64,000 nt of DNA, taken from Zoroaster sp. YZ-2022. Lineage: Eukaryota; Echinodermata; Asteroidea; Forcipulatida; Zoroasteridae. A program made the position numbers and the translations under genes. The stretch lies in the NCBI GenBank assembly GCA_029582265.1, contig CM055819.1, positions 30,109,164 through 30,173,163 of the forward strand. The letters run 5' to 3'. Below, one piece after another: positions 23,830 to 35,010 of this stretch; the first letter of the stretch is position 1; each line of letters opens with the position of its first letter. Under the pieces are notes generated by a model, which saw only the letters and a list, made by a program, of their open reading frames with translations, was not told where the DNA came from and made no database searches.

Positions 23830-25103
23830 CAGGCCCGGATTAACCACAAGGCTAATAAGGCTATAGCCTTAGGCCCTCGATTATTTTAGGCCCTCCATTT
23901 CAGACAAACATTTTCAAATATGCCTGTTTTTACATGAACGAAACCAGCGCGCCTGTGAAGTTGCATAGTCAGATACCGGTTTCAAAGAATCGGCGATATT
24001 GTTGTTTGAACATCGGAACTAGACCGGGGCAGTCGCTTGCTATAGCTACGGTACAATCTTTGTGTACAAACTCTGTCACAATCTATAAAATGGCTGTGAT
24101 GTGATGTACACTTTGGAGAATGGTATTTTATGTGAGGTCTGGAGTGACATCCTTCAGCCATTCAACAAATGCAGTCTAAGCTTGCAAAGCGCTCAAATTG
24201 ACATTGCCACTGGTGTAAGCCTAATGAAGAGTTTGGAAACTCTTCAACAAATTCGGGACACATTCGATGTTTATGAGGCCCGCGGGATGAAAAGAACTGA
24301 TAACGAGGAATACAAATCAGCCAAACGCCGTAAGAGACGAAATACATGTGACGATGCAACCACTCACACATTCAGCGCCAGAGAGGACTTCAGAGTCAAT
24401 ACCTTCACCACTATCATTGACAAATTGAAAAGTGAATTAGAGCGCAGGGTCAAGAAATACGAGTATATTGACAACATGTTTAGTGTGTTAACAAAGGTGT
24501 CGCCTGATATGTCCGATGCACAAGTGAGTGAAGGCATAACAAATCTGTGTCACAAATACCCAGATGATCTACCAGTAGATTTCACCAAGGAATTTCAGCA
24601 ATTTTACTTTTACGTCCTTCTCAAATATTGAGAAGAAAGATGACGAAAGCCAAGCTGTCTGGATGTACAAAATTATAATTGACTCCAACATGATCGAATG
24701 TTTCCCAAACGTTGAAACGGGATTACGGTTGTATTTGTCACTGATGATCAGTAATTGTAGTGGGGAACGCTCATTTTCTCTTCTGAAAAGGGTCAAAAAC
24801 TTCATGCGATCGACCACGAGTCAGGATCGTCTGACTGCCTTGTCCCTGTTGAGTATTGAGAGTGAAATTCTAAGATCATTGAACTTTGAGGATATCATTC
24901 ATGAGTTTGCCACAGCCAAGGCCAGGAAAATGCACATTTAGGTTTGAAACTTTAAAAACATGTGTAGAATATAGTCTCTTCAGTCGCTACCCACTAGTCA
25001 GTAGTCATGGTTTGTGTGACTGAATATGATGAACTTATGTTGCATAATTTAGGCCCTTCCCTCTCATTAGCCTTAGGCCCTCCATACCCTTAATCCGAGC
25101 CTG
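23830..25103. mobile_element. hAT transposon relic with 8-bp target duplication
   Basis: The ends are caggcccggattaa and ttaatccgagcctg, inverted repeats with one mismatch. They are flanked by agtggaac on both sides (23822-23829 and 25104-25111). The sister unit at about 14691-14698 has the same site with one agtggaac and no insert. An 8-bp duplication and these termini are diagnostic of the hAT superfamily. At 1274 bp it keeps only the C-terminal part of a transposase. Confidence 0.9.
24101..24941 (+). pseudogene. hAT transposase C-terminal fragment, frameshifted
   Basis: The first frame (24101-24631, 176 codons) shows a helical hAT middle region with QIRDTFDVYE and a basic KRRKRRN patch. 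A second frame (24663-24941) carries the hAT dimerisation domain, recognisable by NCSGERSFSLLKRVKNFMRS, the SQDRLTALSLLSIE stretch and a short C-terminus. A frame change near 24600-24630 separates them. The N-terminal zinc finger and the catalytic residues are not present. The family resembles ZMYM/DUF4371-type hAT proteins. It cannot be active by itself. Confidence 0.75.
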
Positions 25104-27209
25104 AGTGGAACGCATGCAAGGCTCTTGCTGGCGTTGCGTTGGCGCTGGATATGCATGAGCAAAAGTAGCGTCATTGTAAGGATTGCATATTCATAGCGGA
25201 CAATCGAGGGTCCGAGACAAAGTAAAACAAACCCTGGGAATTGGAGAACTAGAAATTGCATCATAAGCAAAATATTTAACAGTGAAAGAGATAAAATAGA
25301 GTGCGCTAATATTATCAAAAGAAATGGGTAAAATTCGTAATATTTTCATTTTCCATTTCAAATATCCCTGGATCTTGAACACGTACGTATAGGCCTATGT
25401 ATTCTTTGTGCACCTTGAACTTGAAATAAGGGCGCCACCACTAGTATTATCCTATTTAGTTTTTCCTTCCTCGAATTAAATATGTATCGTCCGTGTTTTT
25501 CAGTGGCTATTACGGCAATTTCCGAAAGGTTCTGTTCATGTGTTGTACATTGTGATTTAGTAACAAACATAAAATTATTCATTTTATAACCATCATTTGC
25601 GTTTCCCAATAGAATTAAAAATGAATTCAATAAAATTACTTTTAATACACCCTGGCTTCGCTTGCTAGTTTTGTCCCCACTTTAATTCATTCCGCCGTCG
25701 TCTGTACTTGGTCTACATGACCTCGTTTCTATTTCTCACTGAACTTCACGTGATTAGTGGGACGGCCCTCATGCACTAGCACTCCGTCTGCAAATTATCA
25801 TTTAGCCTTTAGGCTACTTCTCTTCAATAATTTTACAATTAATTTATGAAAAGGTCTACATGTGATAAAGTGATAATAATAGATTGAATTGCATTGAATA
25901 AGGGGTTTGCATGAGAACATTCAAAAGTTTATAAGATACGGTTACTTCCAACGAGAAATTCCAGAACTTATTCTTTCGATCATAACATGCGATTATGGCA
26001 AGTAACCGGATACTTCATCTGACGATCGAGGATAATGTTTATCAACCCGCATAGAGTGACCATTTTATATGAGAAAATAGTCAAGTTTTGCTCGAATTAA
26101 TAACGAAGAAAAACCGATGTTTATAATAAGCTGCCGGCCAATTCCATTCATTTTCAGCAATCAGTCCTTCACATGAGTCATTAGAAGACGTCGGCGTTAT
26201 CATTTCTTTTCTGGTCAATTCAAATACGAGAGTTAGTGAACGTTCCCAACACGTAAACCACACACAAACACAGTCGAAGCAAAAAGTAAATCAAACAAAC
26301 TTGTAATAAATATTACTTAAAAAGTGTTTCTTAAACGGATAAATTACCTTGTTATCGCGATCCCTGGGACAGCAACGGTGTGACGAAGTCTACACTGATG
26401 TCTCTGTTGAAACAACCCGGAGTTACAAAGTGTTGCACAACCTCAGACACTATCTCTCTCTCTATATATATATTGTAATGACAGAAAAAAAAGTTCCGGT
26501 ACTTATTCAACCACTAATGACCCAATCGATATATTCAGGCACCTTGGGAGTGGCGAAGGGGGCGGTCTCCCCCCCCCCTCTTTGGGCCCATTTTTATTTA
26601 AAATAAAAATAACAATAAATAAAAAATAAATATTTGACCCCATTTTCACCATTAAAAGTAGGGAGGGTAGTTGTTTTGTGATCTCAACCAAAAATGTTTT
26701 CCAGGCAAAAATTTCATGCATGGACTACTTTTTCTTACAAAAATGTTCACCGCCCCTCCTTTGACAAATTTCTTTCTGCGCGTCTGCACTGGCAGAAAAA
26801 TGCAGTTTGACAATGAGCAGATTCTTAGGCATTCTCATCTTTTCTTTTCTTACGTAACAACGATATCAGAGAATCCTCTACCGTTCTTTTCTGTAACAAT
26901 TGGTATTTTTCTGTAACAATTGGTATAAACTGTACTATTGTTTTGTGGTAGTCAAACCAGCGACGCGGATCGGATCTATGCAAAATAGGCTAGTCGAGAA
27001 GTAACCGTATAAACCGAAGGGATTATAGGCCAATCATCGACTTACACTGAGCAGGTACATCATACAATAATATTAGATATTTAGATACACATTTCTAAAT
27101 GAACCAAAACACTATCGATTGGCTCTCTCAGCGCCAACAATATAGTTATTATTTGTTTGTATTTTATTAGATCATAATGTATAAGCAATTCATAGGAACT
27201 CACAAAATT
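25104..27209 (-). repeat. Upstream flank of copy 3 (distal part)
   Basis: Continues the unit interrupted by the hAT relic, matching 14698-16800 directly and 28998-31090 in reverse. It holds the 0.75-kb flank repeat (26040-26850) with a C9 run. A conserved 90-codon frame at 25358-25630 (minus strand) reads SEIAVIATEKHGRYIFNSR, seen also upstream of copies 2, 4 and 5. Homology ends at about 27209, giving the head-to-head junction with the copy 4 unit. Confidence 0.55.
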
Positions 27210-28168
27210 AATTATGTAGTAGAAATAATGACAATTTCGTCTGTTTGTGGGGACTTCCCCTGGCTAAAATATAGGCTGGTTCCCAAGTAAGATTCGCTAC
27301 TACACCTGGCGTATCTTACTGATGTACGTCGGGGAACCTTCCAGATTGAGCATGTTTCACTTGGTCCAAGCAAGAGTGGGGGCCCTTTCGTTTTTGCTTT
27401 ATTTATTACCTCCAGCGACGTCCGTCGGATCTGCCGACGGAGGCAGTGCTTCCACTTTTAAGGAAATTTGGGGAAATGTTGACGCTCTCAGGACATTTCT
27501 AAGGAAATTTAAAAAAATAGCAAATTTAAGGAAATCTCATTAGTTCTAAGGACATTAAATTAAATAATGTTGCATGAGAATTAAAAATTATTATAGCGCA
27601 ACCGTACCTCTGAAACTAGACTAGCAGTAAGCGCACCTAGCACGGGCGCAGACTAGACACAGGCAGCCAACTTCGTTGCTAATAAGTAGAACCGATGGGG
27701 GCGCACTAATGACCTATTCATTTATAAACTATGTCAATGTTCAGGAAACGTTGGTGGCTCAGCGGGTTAGTTGTACGGATGTCACGTCGGAGAACCTGGT
27801 TCAAAATCCAGAGATTTTTTTTTGATAATTATTACAAAATTTATCTCCGTGTATAGCATAATCAAATAGGGTAATTGAAAATTTTAAAAAGCTCTACTTG
27901 GCGGAGGTTTGCGCTCGGAGAGTGCTTTTCTATTTGTTTATTATGCCATCTAGTAAATAGGATAGTAAGTTCATTTGTAAAACAATTATTTTCACAAAAG
28001 ATACAATAATATACAATAGTAAACTAAACATTCACACTAATAGCCATCGGTGTAATCAGACCCACCTAAATATTGCCCTTTGAGAAGAAAACAATCATTT
28101 TGAACAAAGGCGTGCATGCGACCGTTTTTTGTTTTGTTTTTTCAAACCAGCCCACTGGCCTGGCAGCT
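27210..28168 (+). repeat. Start of the copy 4 unit: distal upstream flank
   Basis: No gene is supported. Positions 27233-27390 match 56871-57028, and 27232/27233 is the empty counterpart of the DIRS insertion site. At 27421-27441 tccgtcgg and ccgacgga form an 8-bp hairpin. Repeated aaggaaat motifs follow. A tRNA-like SINE head with A box tggctcagcgggttag and B-box-like ggttcaaaatcc lies at 27750-27812. Confidence 0.5.
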
Positions 28169-28476
28169 ATTTTTTTCTGCAGTACACTTCGTCAATGGCT
28201 TAGAAATTGGCATATAGAAATCTACGACAAATCGACTTGCATGGTGGTCTAGTTAAGTGGTTAGAACTCTCGCCTTGCAAGTTAGAAGTAACGAGATTAA
28301 GATTAAGTTTTTCAACATTTTCATTTTTCTATTTTTATATACATTTTTTAACTATAAAATTTATTTAAAGCAAAGCCTTTCCATATAATAGGATTTTTTT
28401 TAAGGGAAAATAAAGCCAAAAATTCATTTCTAGCATACAAATTCATACAGTGGACGAAGTGTACTGCAGAAAAAAT
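28169..28476. repeat. TIR element containing a tRNA-like segment (unit 4)
   Basis: Terminal arms ttttttctgcagtacacttc and gaagtgtactgcagaaaaaa are inverted. The interior tggtctagttaagtggttag (about 28244) resembles a tRNA. Same element as at 17303-17610. Confidence 0.5.
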
Positions 28477-30540
28477 CGCGCCCTGCTGGAAATAATATAC
28501 AATGAAAACCCAGCCGCAGGGAGAATCAAACACGCCCACATTTTAAATCCAAAATGTAACTACGAACCCCCAACATTGACCAAACGCGCCTAAAATGTCA
28601 CGTATGCCTCTGTTTTAATGCGGGTATCAAACATCCATTGAATTATTTAATGTCTTAGGTTCTATCGTTTCAGTAAAATTTAATACATTATTTACCAAAT
28701 TTTATTTCTGTCATCCGAAGACAGCAATTTCACACTGGAATTTTTGTGTGTTTTTGTTTGCCCCTTTCTTTTGTTTGTTTGATTGTTGGGGTGTTTGTTT
28801 GTTTGTTTGTTGGGGTGTTGGGGTGTTTGTTTGTTTGTTTGTTTGTTTGTTTCTGTCTGTCTCCCTTGTTGTTTGTTTGTCAGTTTGATTATCTCTAGGG
28901 CCTATTTGTTGTTTTTTCTGCTTGTATTGTCATTGTCATTAACGTATATTAACTGTAATTTATAACGTATTTTTAATATGCATGTATTCATTTTTATGAA
29001 TTTTGTGAGTTCCTATGAATTGCTTATACATTATGATCTAATAAAATACAAACAAATAATAACTATATTGTTGGCGCTGAGAGAGCCAATCGACAGTGTT
29101 TTGGTTCATTTAGAAATGTGTATCTAAATATCTAATATTGTTGTATGATGTACCTGCTCAGTGTAAGTCGATGATTGGCCTATAATCCCTTCGGTTTATA
29201 CGGTTACTTCTCGACTAGCCTATTTTGCATAGTTCCGATCCGCGTCGCTGGTTTGACTACCACAAAACAATAGTACAGTTTATACCAATTGTTACAGAAA
29301 AATACCAATTGTTACAGAAAAGAACGGTAGAGGATTCTCTGATATCGTTGTTACGTAAGAAAAGAAAAGATGAGAATGCCTAAGAATCTTCTCATTGTCA
29401 AACTACATTTTTCTGCCAGTGCAGATGCGCAGAAAGAAATTTGTCAAGGGCTGGGCGGTGAACATTTTTGTAAGAAAAAGTAGTCCCGTAAAATGTTTGC
29501 CTGGAAAACATTTTGGTTGAGATCACAAAACAACTACCCTCCCCACTTTTAACGGTGAAAATGGGGTCAAATATTTATTTTTTATTTATTGTTATTTTTA
29601 TTTTAAATAAAAATGGACCCAAAGAGAGGGGAGACCGCCCCCTTCGCCACTCCCAAGGTGCCTGAATATATCGATTGGGTCATTTGTGGTTGAATAAGTA
29701 CCGGAACTTTTTTTCTGTCATTACAATATATATATATAGAGAGAGAGATACGGGCCGTGGTTGTGCAACACTTTCTAACTCCGGGTTGTTTCAACAGATA
29801 CATCAGTGTAAACTTTGTCACACCGCTGCTGTCCCAGGGACCAAGATAACAAGGTAATTTATTCGTTTAAGAAACACTATTTAAGTAATATTTATTACAA
29901 GTTTGTTTGATTTACTTTTTGCTTCGACTGTGTTTGTGTGTGGTTTACGTGTTGGGAACGTTCACTAACTCTCATGTATTTGAATTGACCAGAAAAGAAA
30001 TAACGCCGACGTCTTCTAATGACTCATGTGAAGGACTGATTGCTGAACATGAATGGAATTGGCCGCCAGCTTATTATAAACATCGGTTTTTCTATGGCAT
30101 AATTAATTCGAGCAAAACTTGACTATTTTCTCAAATAAAATGGTCACTCTATGCGGGTTGATAAGATTATCCTCGATCGTCAGATGGAGTATCCGGTTAC
30201 TTGCCATAATCGCATGTTATGATCGAAAGAATAAGTTGTGGCATTTCTCGTTGGAAGTAACTATCTTATGAACTTTTGAATGTTCTCATGTAAGCCCCTT
30301 ATTCAATGCAATTCAATCTTTTATTATCACTGTATCACAACATGTAGACCTTTTTCATAAATTAATTGTAAAATTATTGGAGAGGTAGCCTAAAGGCTAA
30401 ATGATAATTTGCAGACGGAGTGCTAGTGCATGAGGGCCGCCCCACTAATCACGTGCAGTTCAATTAGAAATAGAAACGAGGTCATGTTAGACCAAGTACA
30501 GACAAAACTAGCGAGCGAAGCCAGGGTGTATTAAAAGTAA
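28477..30540 (+). repeat. Distal upstream flank of copy 4 with TTTG tract and flank repeat
   Basis: Includes the (TTTG)n microsatellite at 28778-28855, interrupted by ggggtgtt, and the upstream-type 0.75-kb repeat at about 29370-30160. A frame at 29907-30122 with SHVFELTRKE and EWNWPPAYYKHRFF recurs upstream of copies 3 and 5; coding status is doubtful. The region from 28998 on pairs with 18745-27209 as an inverted arm. Confidence 0.5.
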
Positions 30541-31840
30541 TTTTATTGAATTCATGTTTAATTCTATTGGGTTAATGATGGTTACAAAATAAAATGAATA
30601 ATTTTATGTTTGTTACTAAATCACAATGTACAACACATCAACAGAACCTTTCGGAAATTGCTGTAATAGCCACTGAAAAACACGGACGATACATATTTAA
30701 TTCGAGTAAGGAAAAACTAAATAGGCTAATAGTGGTGGCGCCCTTATTTCAAGTTCAAGGTGCACAAAGAATATATAGGCCTATACGTACATGTTCAAGA
30801 TCCAGGGATGTTTGAAATGGAAAATGAAAATATTACGAATTTTAACCTTTTCTTTTGATAATATTAGCGCACTCTATTTCATTTCTTTCACTGTTAAATA
30901 TTTTGCTTATGATGCAATTTCTAGTTCTCCATTTCCCATGGTTTGTTTTACTTTGTCTCGGACCCTCGATTGTCCGCTATGAATATGCAATCCTTACAAG
31001 GACGCTACTTTTGCTCATGCATATCCAGCGCCAACGCGATGCATAAAGCAACACCAGCAAGAGCCTTGCATGCGTTTCACTCCCTCCCACCACGTGTCTT
31101 GGATCCCATCCTTTGGACTTGGTCTGTTTTTGCATACTTTCCTCGGAGTCAATCCCTACATACCGAACACGGTTCATGGGTGACGAAGCATGGCCAAACA
31201 GTCACTGTTACTGACCTGTTACTGACCTAGCCTTGGTCCGTGTGCCGTGCTCCAATGCACAACTGCTGCTCCCCTCATGTAATAACCTAGCATCCCCTAA
31301 AGCATTAGCACCTTGAACATGCCCTCCTTTCTAAGTTGTCACTCACTTTACTTTCGTCAAATACATTTCCTTATATGGACCAAGGACCTGTTGTATAACC
31401 TGATTTTGCAGACGTTCCTACCCTTAGACGCGTTTAAACTAGTTTAATGTTTTATTTATTCCTAGGCCCCAGATTCCTATATATAAACCCAGAGATTTCC
31501 TTCTCTCAGGAAAGTACGGTTCCGAATAATATCTTTAGTGCGATTCGATCCGATCCATGACGGTGTGATGTAGGCCTACCGAACTATGAGTATGACTGTG
31601 GTCTGATACACACTCTGGCCCCGACCAGACAACCCGTGTAGTCAAGCCCTGGTGGTCCCCGTCGTCGAGACTGACACTGAGCTGTCAGTCTCTCGTTGTA
31701 GCAGTGCCCGTACCATATACCGAGTTGACAATTAGCCACATGAACGATGGTCCCACTGACTGTATCCGATCCCTTTTATAGTTGGCACTCGTACACGCTA
31801 TTCAGTACTTGTATATGTACGGTACAAGTATCAAGTCTAA

Positions 31841-32003
31841 TGTGAACTATTGTAATGTACCCGAATTACGCTACCACTCGGTCTTTCATACGTGTTATTA
31901 GTGCCTGTTATCGTTGAACTAGTGAGAATGTTAATAAACCAACCCCATTTGATTGTCACAACAAAGTTTGTGTCCGTCCATTTTGGACGATTCAATTCGC
32001 GCA
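31841..32003 (+). mobile_element. 163-bp insertion, possible solo LTR (copy 4)
   Basis: Present upstream of copies 4, 5 (42808-42970) and 6 (61853-62013), absent from 1-3. It begins tgtgaactattg, holds an aataaa signal and ends attcgcgca. The tg...ca ends and internal polyadenylation signal fit a small LTR, but no clear target duplication is visible. Classification is therefore tentative. Confidence 0.35.
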
Positions 32004-32073
32004 GTAGTTTTGTATGATTTTGGTTTTTGGTTTTTTTTGGTCTTTTTTTAAAGCGAGACTTACTTAAGTAGTA

Positions 32074-32189
32074 GTCTGAATGCCTCTTCCGTTCAGTCTC
32101 CTATTTTTTTTAAGAATAATTAGGTAATTATTCTAAAACAAAAATTCACCAAAAATATGAGACTGTGTGAACGGAAGAGGCATTCAGAC
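32074..32189. repeat. Palindromic MITE-like element upstream of copy 4
   Basis: Arms gtctgaatgcctcttccgtt and aacggaagaggcattcagac. The central gtcgctgtgaacacggcgac hairpin of copies 1-3 is missing. Confidence 0.7.
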
Positions 32190-32400
32190 GTCGTACGGCG
32201 GCGTGAAAGGTTTTGAATTTGTTACAGTGATTGCTGCTCTCTTCAATCAAAGTCTTCAAATATCAATATTGCAATTATGCAGTTATCTTGATTTTGGGAC
32301 AATGACAGAAAAGCAAAGTAATATTAGTTGATAATCCATTTATTTTCTGATTTTGTTTCCTATATTGCAGGCTACAGTGGTGTAAATGAGATTAAGCACA

Positions 32401-35010
32401 ATGGCAGAAATGACGTAAGTTTGTTGACATCTCATGATTGTGTATTAATTAGCTCTTTTTTTCTTATTTTGGTTACAAAGTCGGGAAATTATTTTCTTAA
32501 AGTTTATAAAACAGAGGTTAATGAAACTAGAAAGTGCTGCTTAGGATTGTTGACAATTCATGATCAATGTAATTCATGTTATTACGGCATCAAAGCCAAT
32601 GCTGTGGTCATTCTCTGGATGGCTCTTTACAAAAATTTAATTGTCGGACAAATCTGCAGTATAAGAAATCAAGATATTACCTGTACATTAAACAACCAAC
32701 CCGTGACAAGTTCAGTTTAATCGGTACACATGGATATATTAATTTTCAAAATTGAATTTTTCACAACACTTCTGCCAACGGAAGTTTCAGAAGTTTATTT
32801 CACTTTTCTTAAATTACAGCAACTTGGACAAACTATTTTCATTGCTGATTGGTACTACCAAGCAAGCTTTACTATTTTTAGGTGTTCGGCTTTTCAGCCG
32901 AACAACTATTGTTATTGTTCCGTTTTTTTGGGTTTTTTTTACTTCTTCTTCTCCTTAACTCTTCTCTACATCGAAAGTGCAAGTTAACAATTTCACACAA
33001 CCTTGAAACTTCACACATATAAAGACCTTATCATGTAGATGAATCTAGAAGTTGTTACGTAACGTCATCAGGTATCAAATTACAAGCCATTTAAGTTTTA
33101 AAAATGACTATTTGCTATCGACTGTATATCAAAATATACTAAAGCTATGATGTTCATAATCTGGGATCTGATAGATCAAGGCTTAGGCAACATTTGAAAA
33201 GTTAACGTCAAAATCGTCTGACATTTGCTTCCGGTCGTACCGGAAGGTCAAAGTTTTGATTTTTTTTCTTCAAAATTCCTTTTCTGGGCCAAAATCCCAT
33301 TGACTTAACACACACCAGACACTCGTGGTTCTGGGGCCCATTGTTTACAAACCGCAGAGACTGAGATCATTATCTACTGGAAAACAGCTTGCGGTCTTCA
33401 CGGGGACGTTTGCGGTGTCACAGGCTAAAGCTCTTGCAGGATAAAATATATTTTATAGATGTGTGGTTGGGCGTTTAAGCCAATAACGGATGCGCTACAA
33501 TATTTCTAAAACCATAGATCGTATTAACTTAATACTGCAGTGTCATTTTTGTACGAATGGAAAGGGCTGTTGAAAAAGCAATACCGAAAAGCTATTTCTT
33601 TGAAATGAGTAAGGCAACTTACTTTTGAAAACAATCTCAAGTCACATTTTAACAATGATCCCAATTGATGAGGACATCAATTACCGTCACTTCCGAACAC
33701 CTTGAGTTTGTTCACAAACTCTGAATTTCTAGTTTTTATATGTATTTATTAATTGGCAACCAATAACTTTCTCTACTGCAGTAAATATCTGAAGGAGATG
33801 GGATCTTGGATCCAGGTTATGGTGATGGGAACGATGGACTACCTGAAAGTCAAGGAATGTAGTCAGGCTCTCGTGACCTTCGCCAAAGAGCAACCTGTTA
33901 AAGCAATTCTTATTGGTGTTCTCCTAGCAACAAGCTTTCTGCCAGCTGTGGTGTTCTTGTCATTTGTAACCACGTTTCTCGTCGTTGGATTTCTCACTAT
34001 GCTGATTATTGAAGGTATCGTTTTGAACCATGGAGGTTCCTTCCATGTTTGAACCAAGCATTTACATTCTGTACCTCCAATATATTTATTAACAGTTCAT
34101 ATTATTTGTGAGTTACCATGGCAACATTACTGGCACAATCTCATTTTGCCTACACTTCTCCTGTTGCTGTTGTCAAATAGAACAAATTGCTTGTGAATTA
34201 AATGAGTCACTATTTTCATTAAGAGTTTGTCGCTTTGACCAGTAGTGGTACAAAATGTTTACAAAAGTCATAATACACAATTCTTATAAAGCACATATAT
34301 CCTAGCGATTAGATCAAGGCGCTGTAAAAATGAAAACTCTACAGAGATCTAAACAATTCAGTTTTAAGCTGTTGACTATGAAGAGGATTGGTGGATTTGC
34401 ATGGGGAGGTTGTTTCATAGTCGAGGACCAGTGTAGCTGAAGGCCCCCGGTGTCGCCGACTGCTGAAATAAGTAGTTATCTTTTCTGTTCATCATAGAAC
34501 AAGTTCGGGTGAGAACTAGTTACTTCTAGTCGACCACGAGTAGCGTCTCGAACTTACTCATAGATTTAAGATGGGACAAATATGGAAATCAATAACTTGA
34601 GGGTTCTTATTTAAGACTCAAGATTATGGTACTGATGCATTTGTGACTTTTAAAAATGAGTCTGAAGCCCCCAAAAGAATTTATTTAAATTTTTACAGAG
34701 AAAACATTTTGGATTGGGTTTAAGTGTTTTCTTCACCCATGCAGGTACTGTCGTCATTTCAGCTGTCGCGATCCTTGGTTTTGCTCTCTTTGGTGGTCTG
34801 ATTGCTTCAGTCTTCATCGGGATGTTCCTCGTCTCGGGTCTTGTCGTCTTCCGTTTCGCCTGGCGCATGATGGCCCCTCTCCGAACCATGATGGCTGCTC
34901 TTCTGGGAATGATGTGCAAGGGAGACGGTTGCACTGACAAGACTGCCCCGGAAGATAAGGGACAGATTAAGACATCGAGTGCGGAGCTGGATTATGACAA
35001 ATGCGAGTGA
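32401..35010 (+). CDS. LDAF1-like: LDAF1/promethin-like membrane protein, copy 4 (170 aa)
   Basis: Coding exons are 32401-32414, 33782-34014 and 34745-35010, all with GT-AG borders. It represents the long form: after KGQIKT the frame continues SSAELDYDKCE before TGA, an acidic tail absent from copies 1-3. Subfamily markers are KYLKEM, ECSQAL in place of EWS, LPAVVF and FRFAWRMM. Copy-specific residues include VVFLSF, SAVAILGF and FGGLIAS. Intron 1 is swollen to 1367 nt by a Helentron-like insertion, which leaves both splice sites untouched. Probably functional; transcribed divergently from copy 3. Confidence 0.74.
32880..33732 (+). mobile_element. Non-autonomous Helentron-like element in intron 1 of copy 4
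   Basis: Copy 5 has the uninterrupted site (about 43853-43866), so the insert is defined to the base. The left end aggtgttcgg starts directly at the border and flows into an 8-bp hairpin, gttcggct/agccgaac. Its inverse ccgaacacct sits at 33693-33702, followed by the hairpin gagtttg-ttca-caaactc and a short tail ending ctag. It lies between T runs. Asymmetric inverted repeats, a 3' hairpin and T-T insertion without duplication are Helentron traits. No Rep/helicase is encoded in the 853 bp. Confidence 0.6.
34275..34560 (-). repeat. LINE 3'-end relic in intron 2 of copy 4
   Basis: Antisense LINE tail as in the other copies, with aattcttataaagcacat and agatcaaggcgctgtaaa on the plus strand. Upstream at the donor, copies 4 and 5 share a ~27-bp extra piece containing atggaggttccttccat. 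Confidence 0.55.

Larger units (their letters stand above)
30541..32400 (+). promoter_or_regulatory. Proximal upstream region of copy 4
   Basis: Matches 1-1325 plus extra 5' sequence. A gene-facing tatataaa lies near 31480 and an outward TATAAAAG at 31773-31780 (minus strand). A 163-bp insertion shared with copies 5 and 6 follows (31841-32003). The acceptor ttgcag ends at 32370, so 5' UTR occupies 32371-32400. The true transcription start is not identifiable. Confidence 0.4.
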
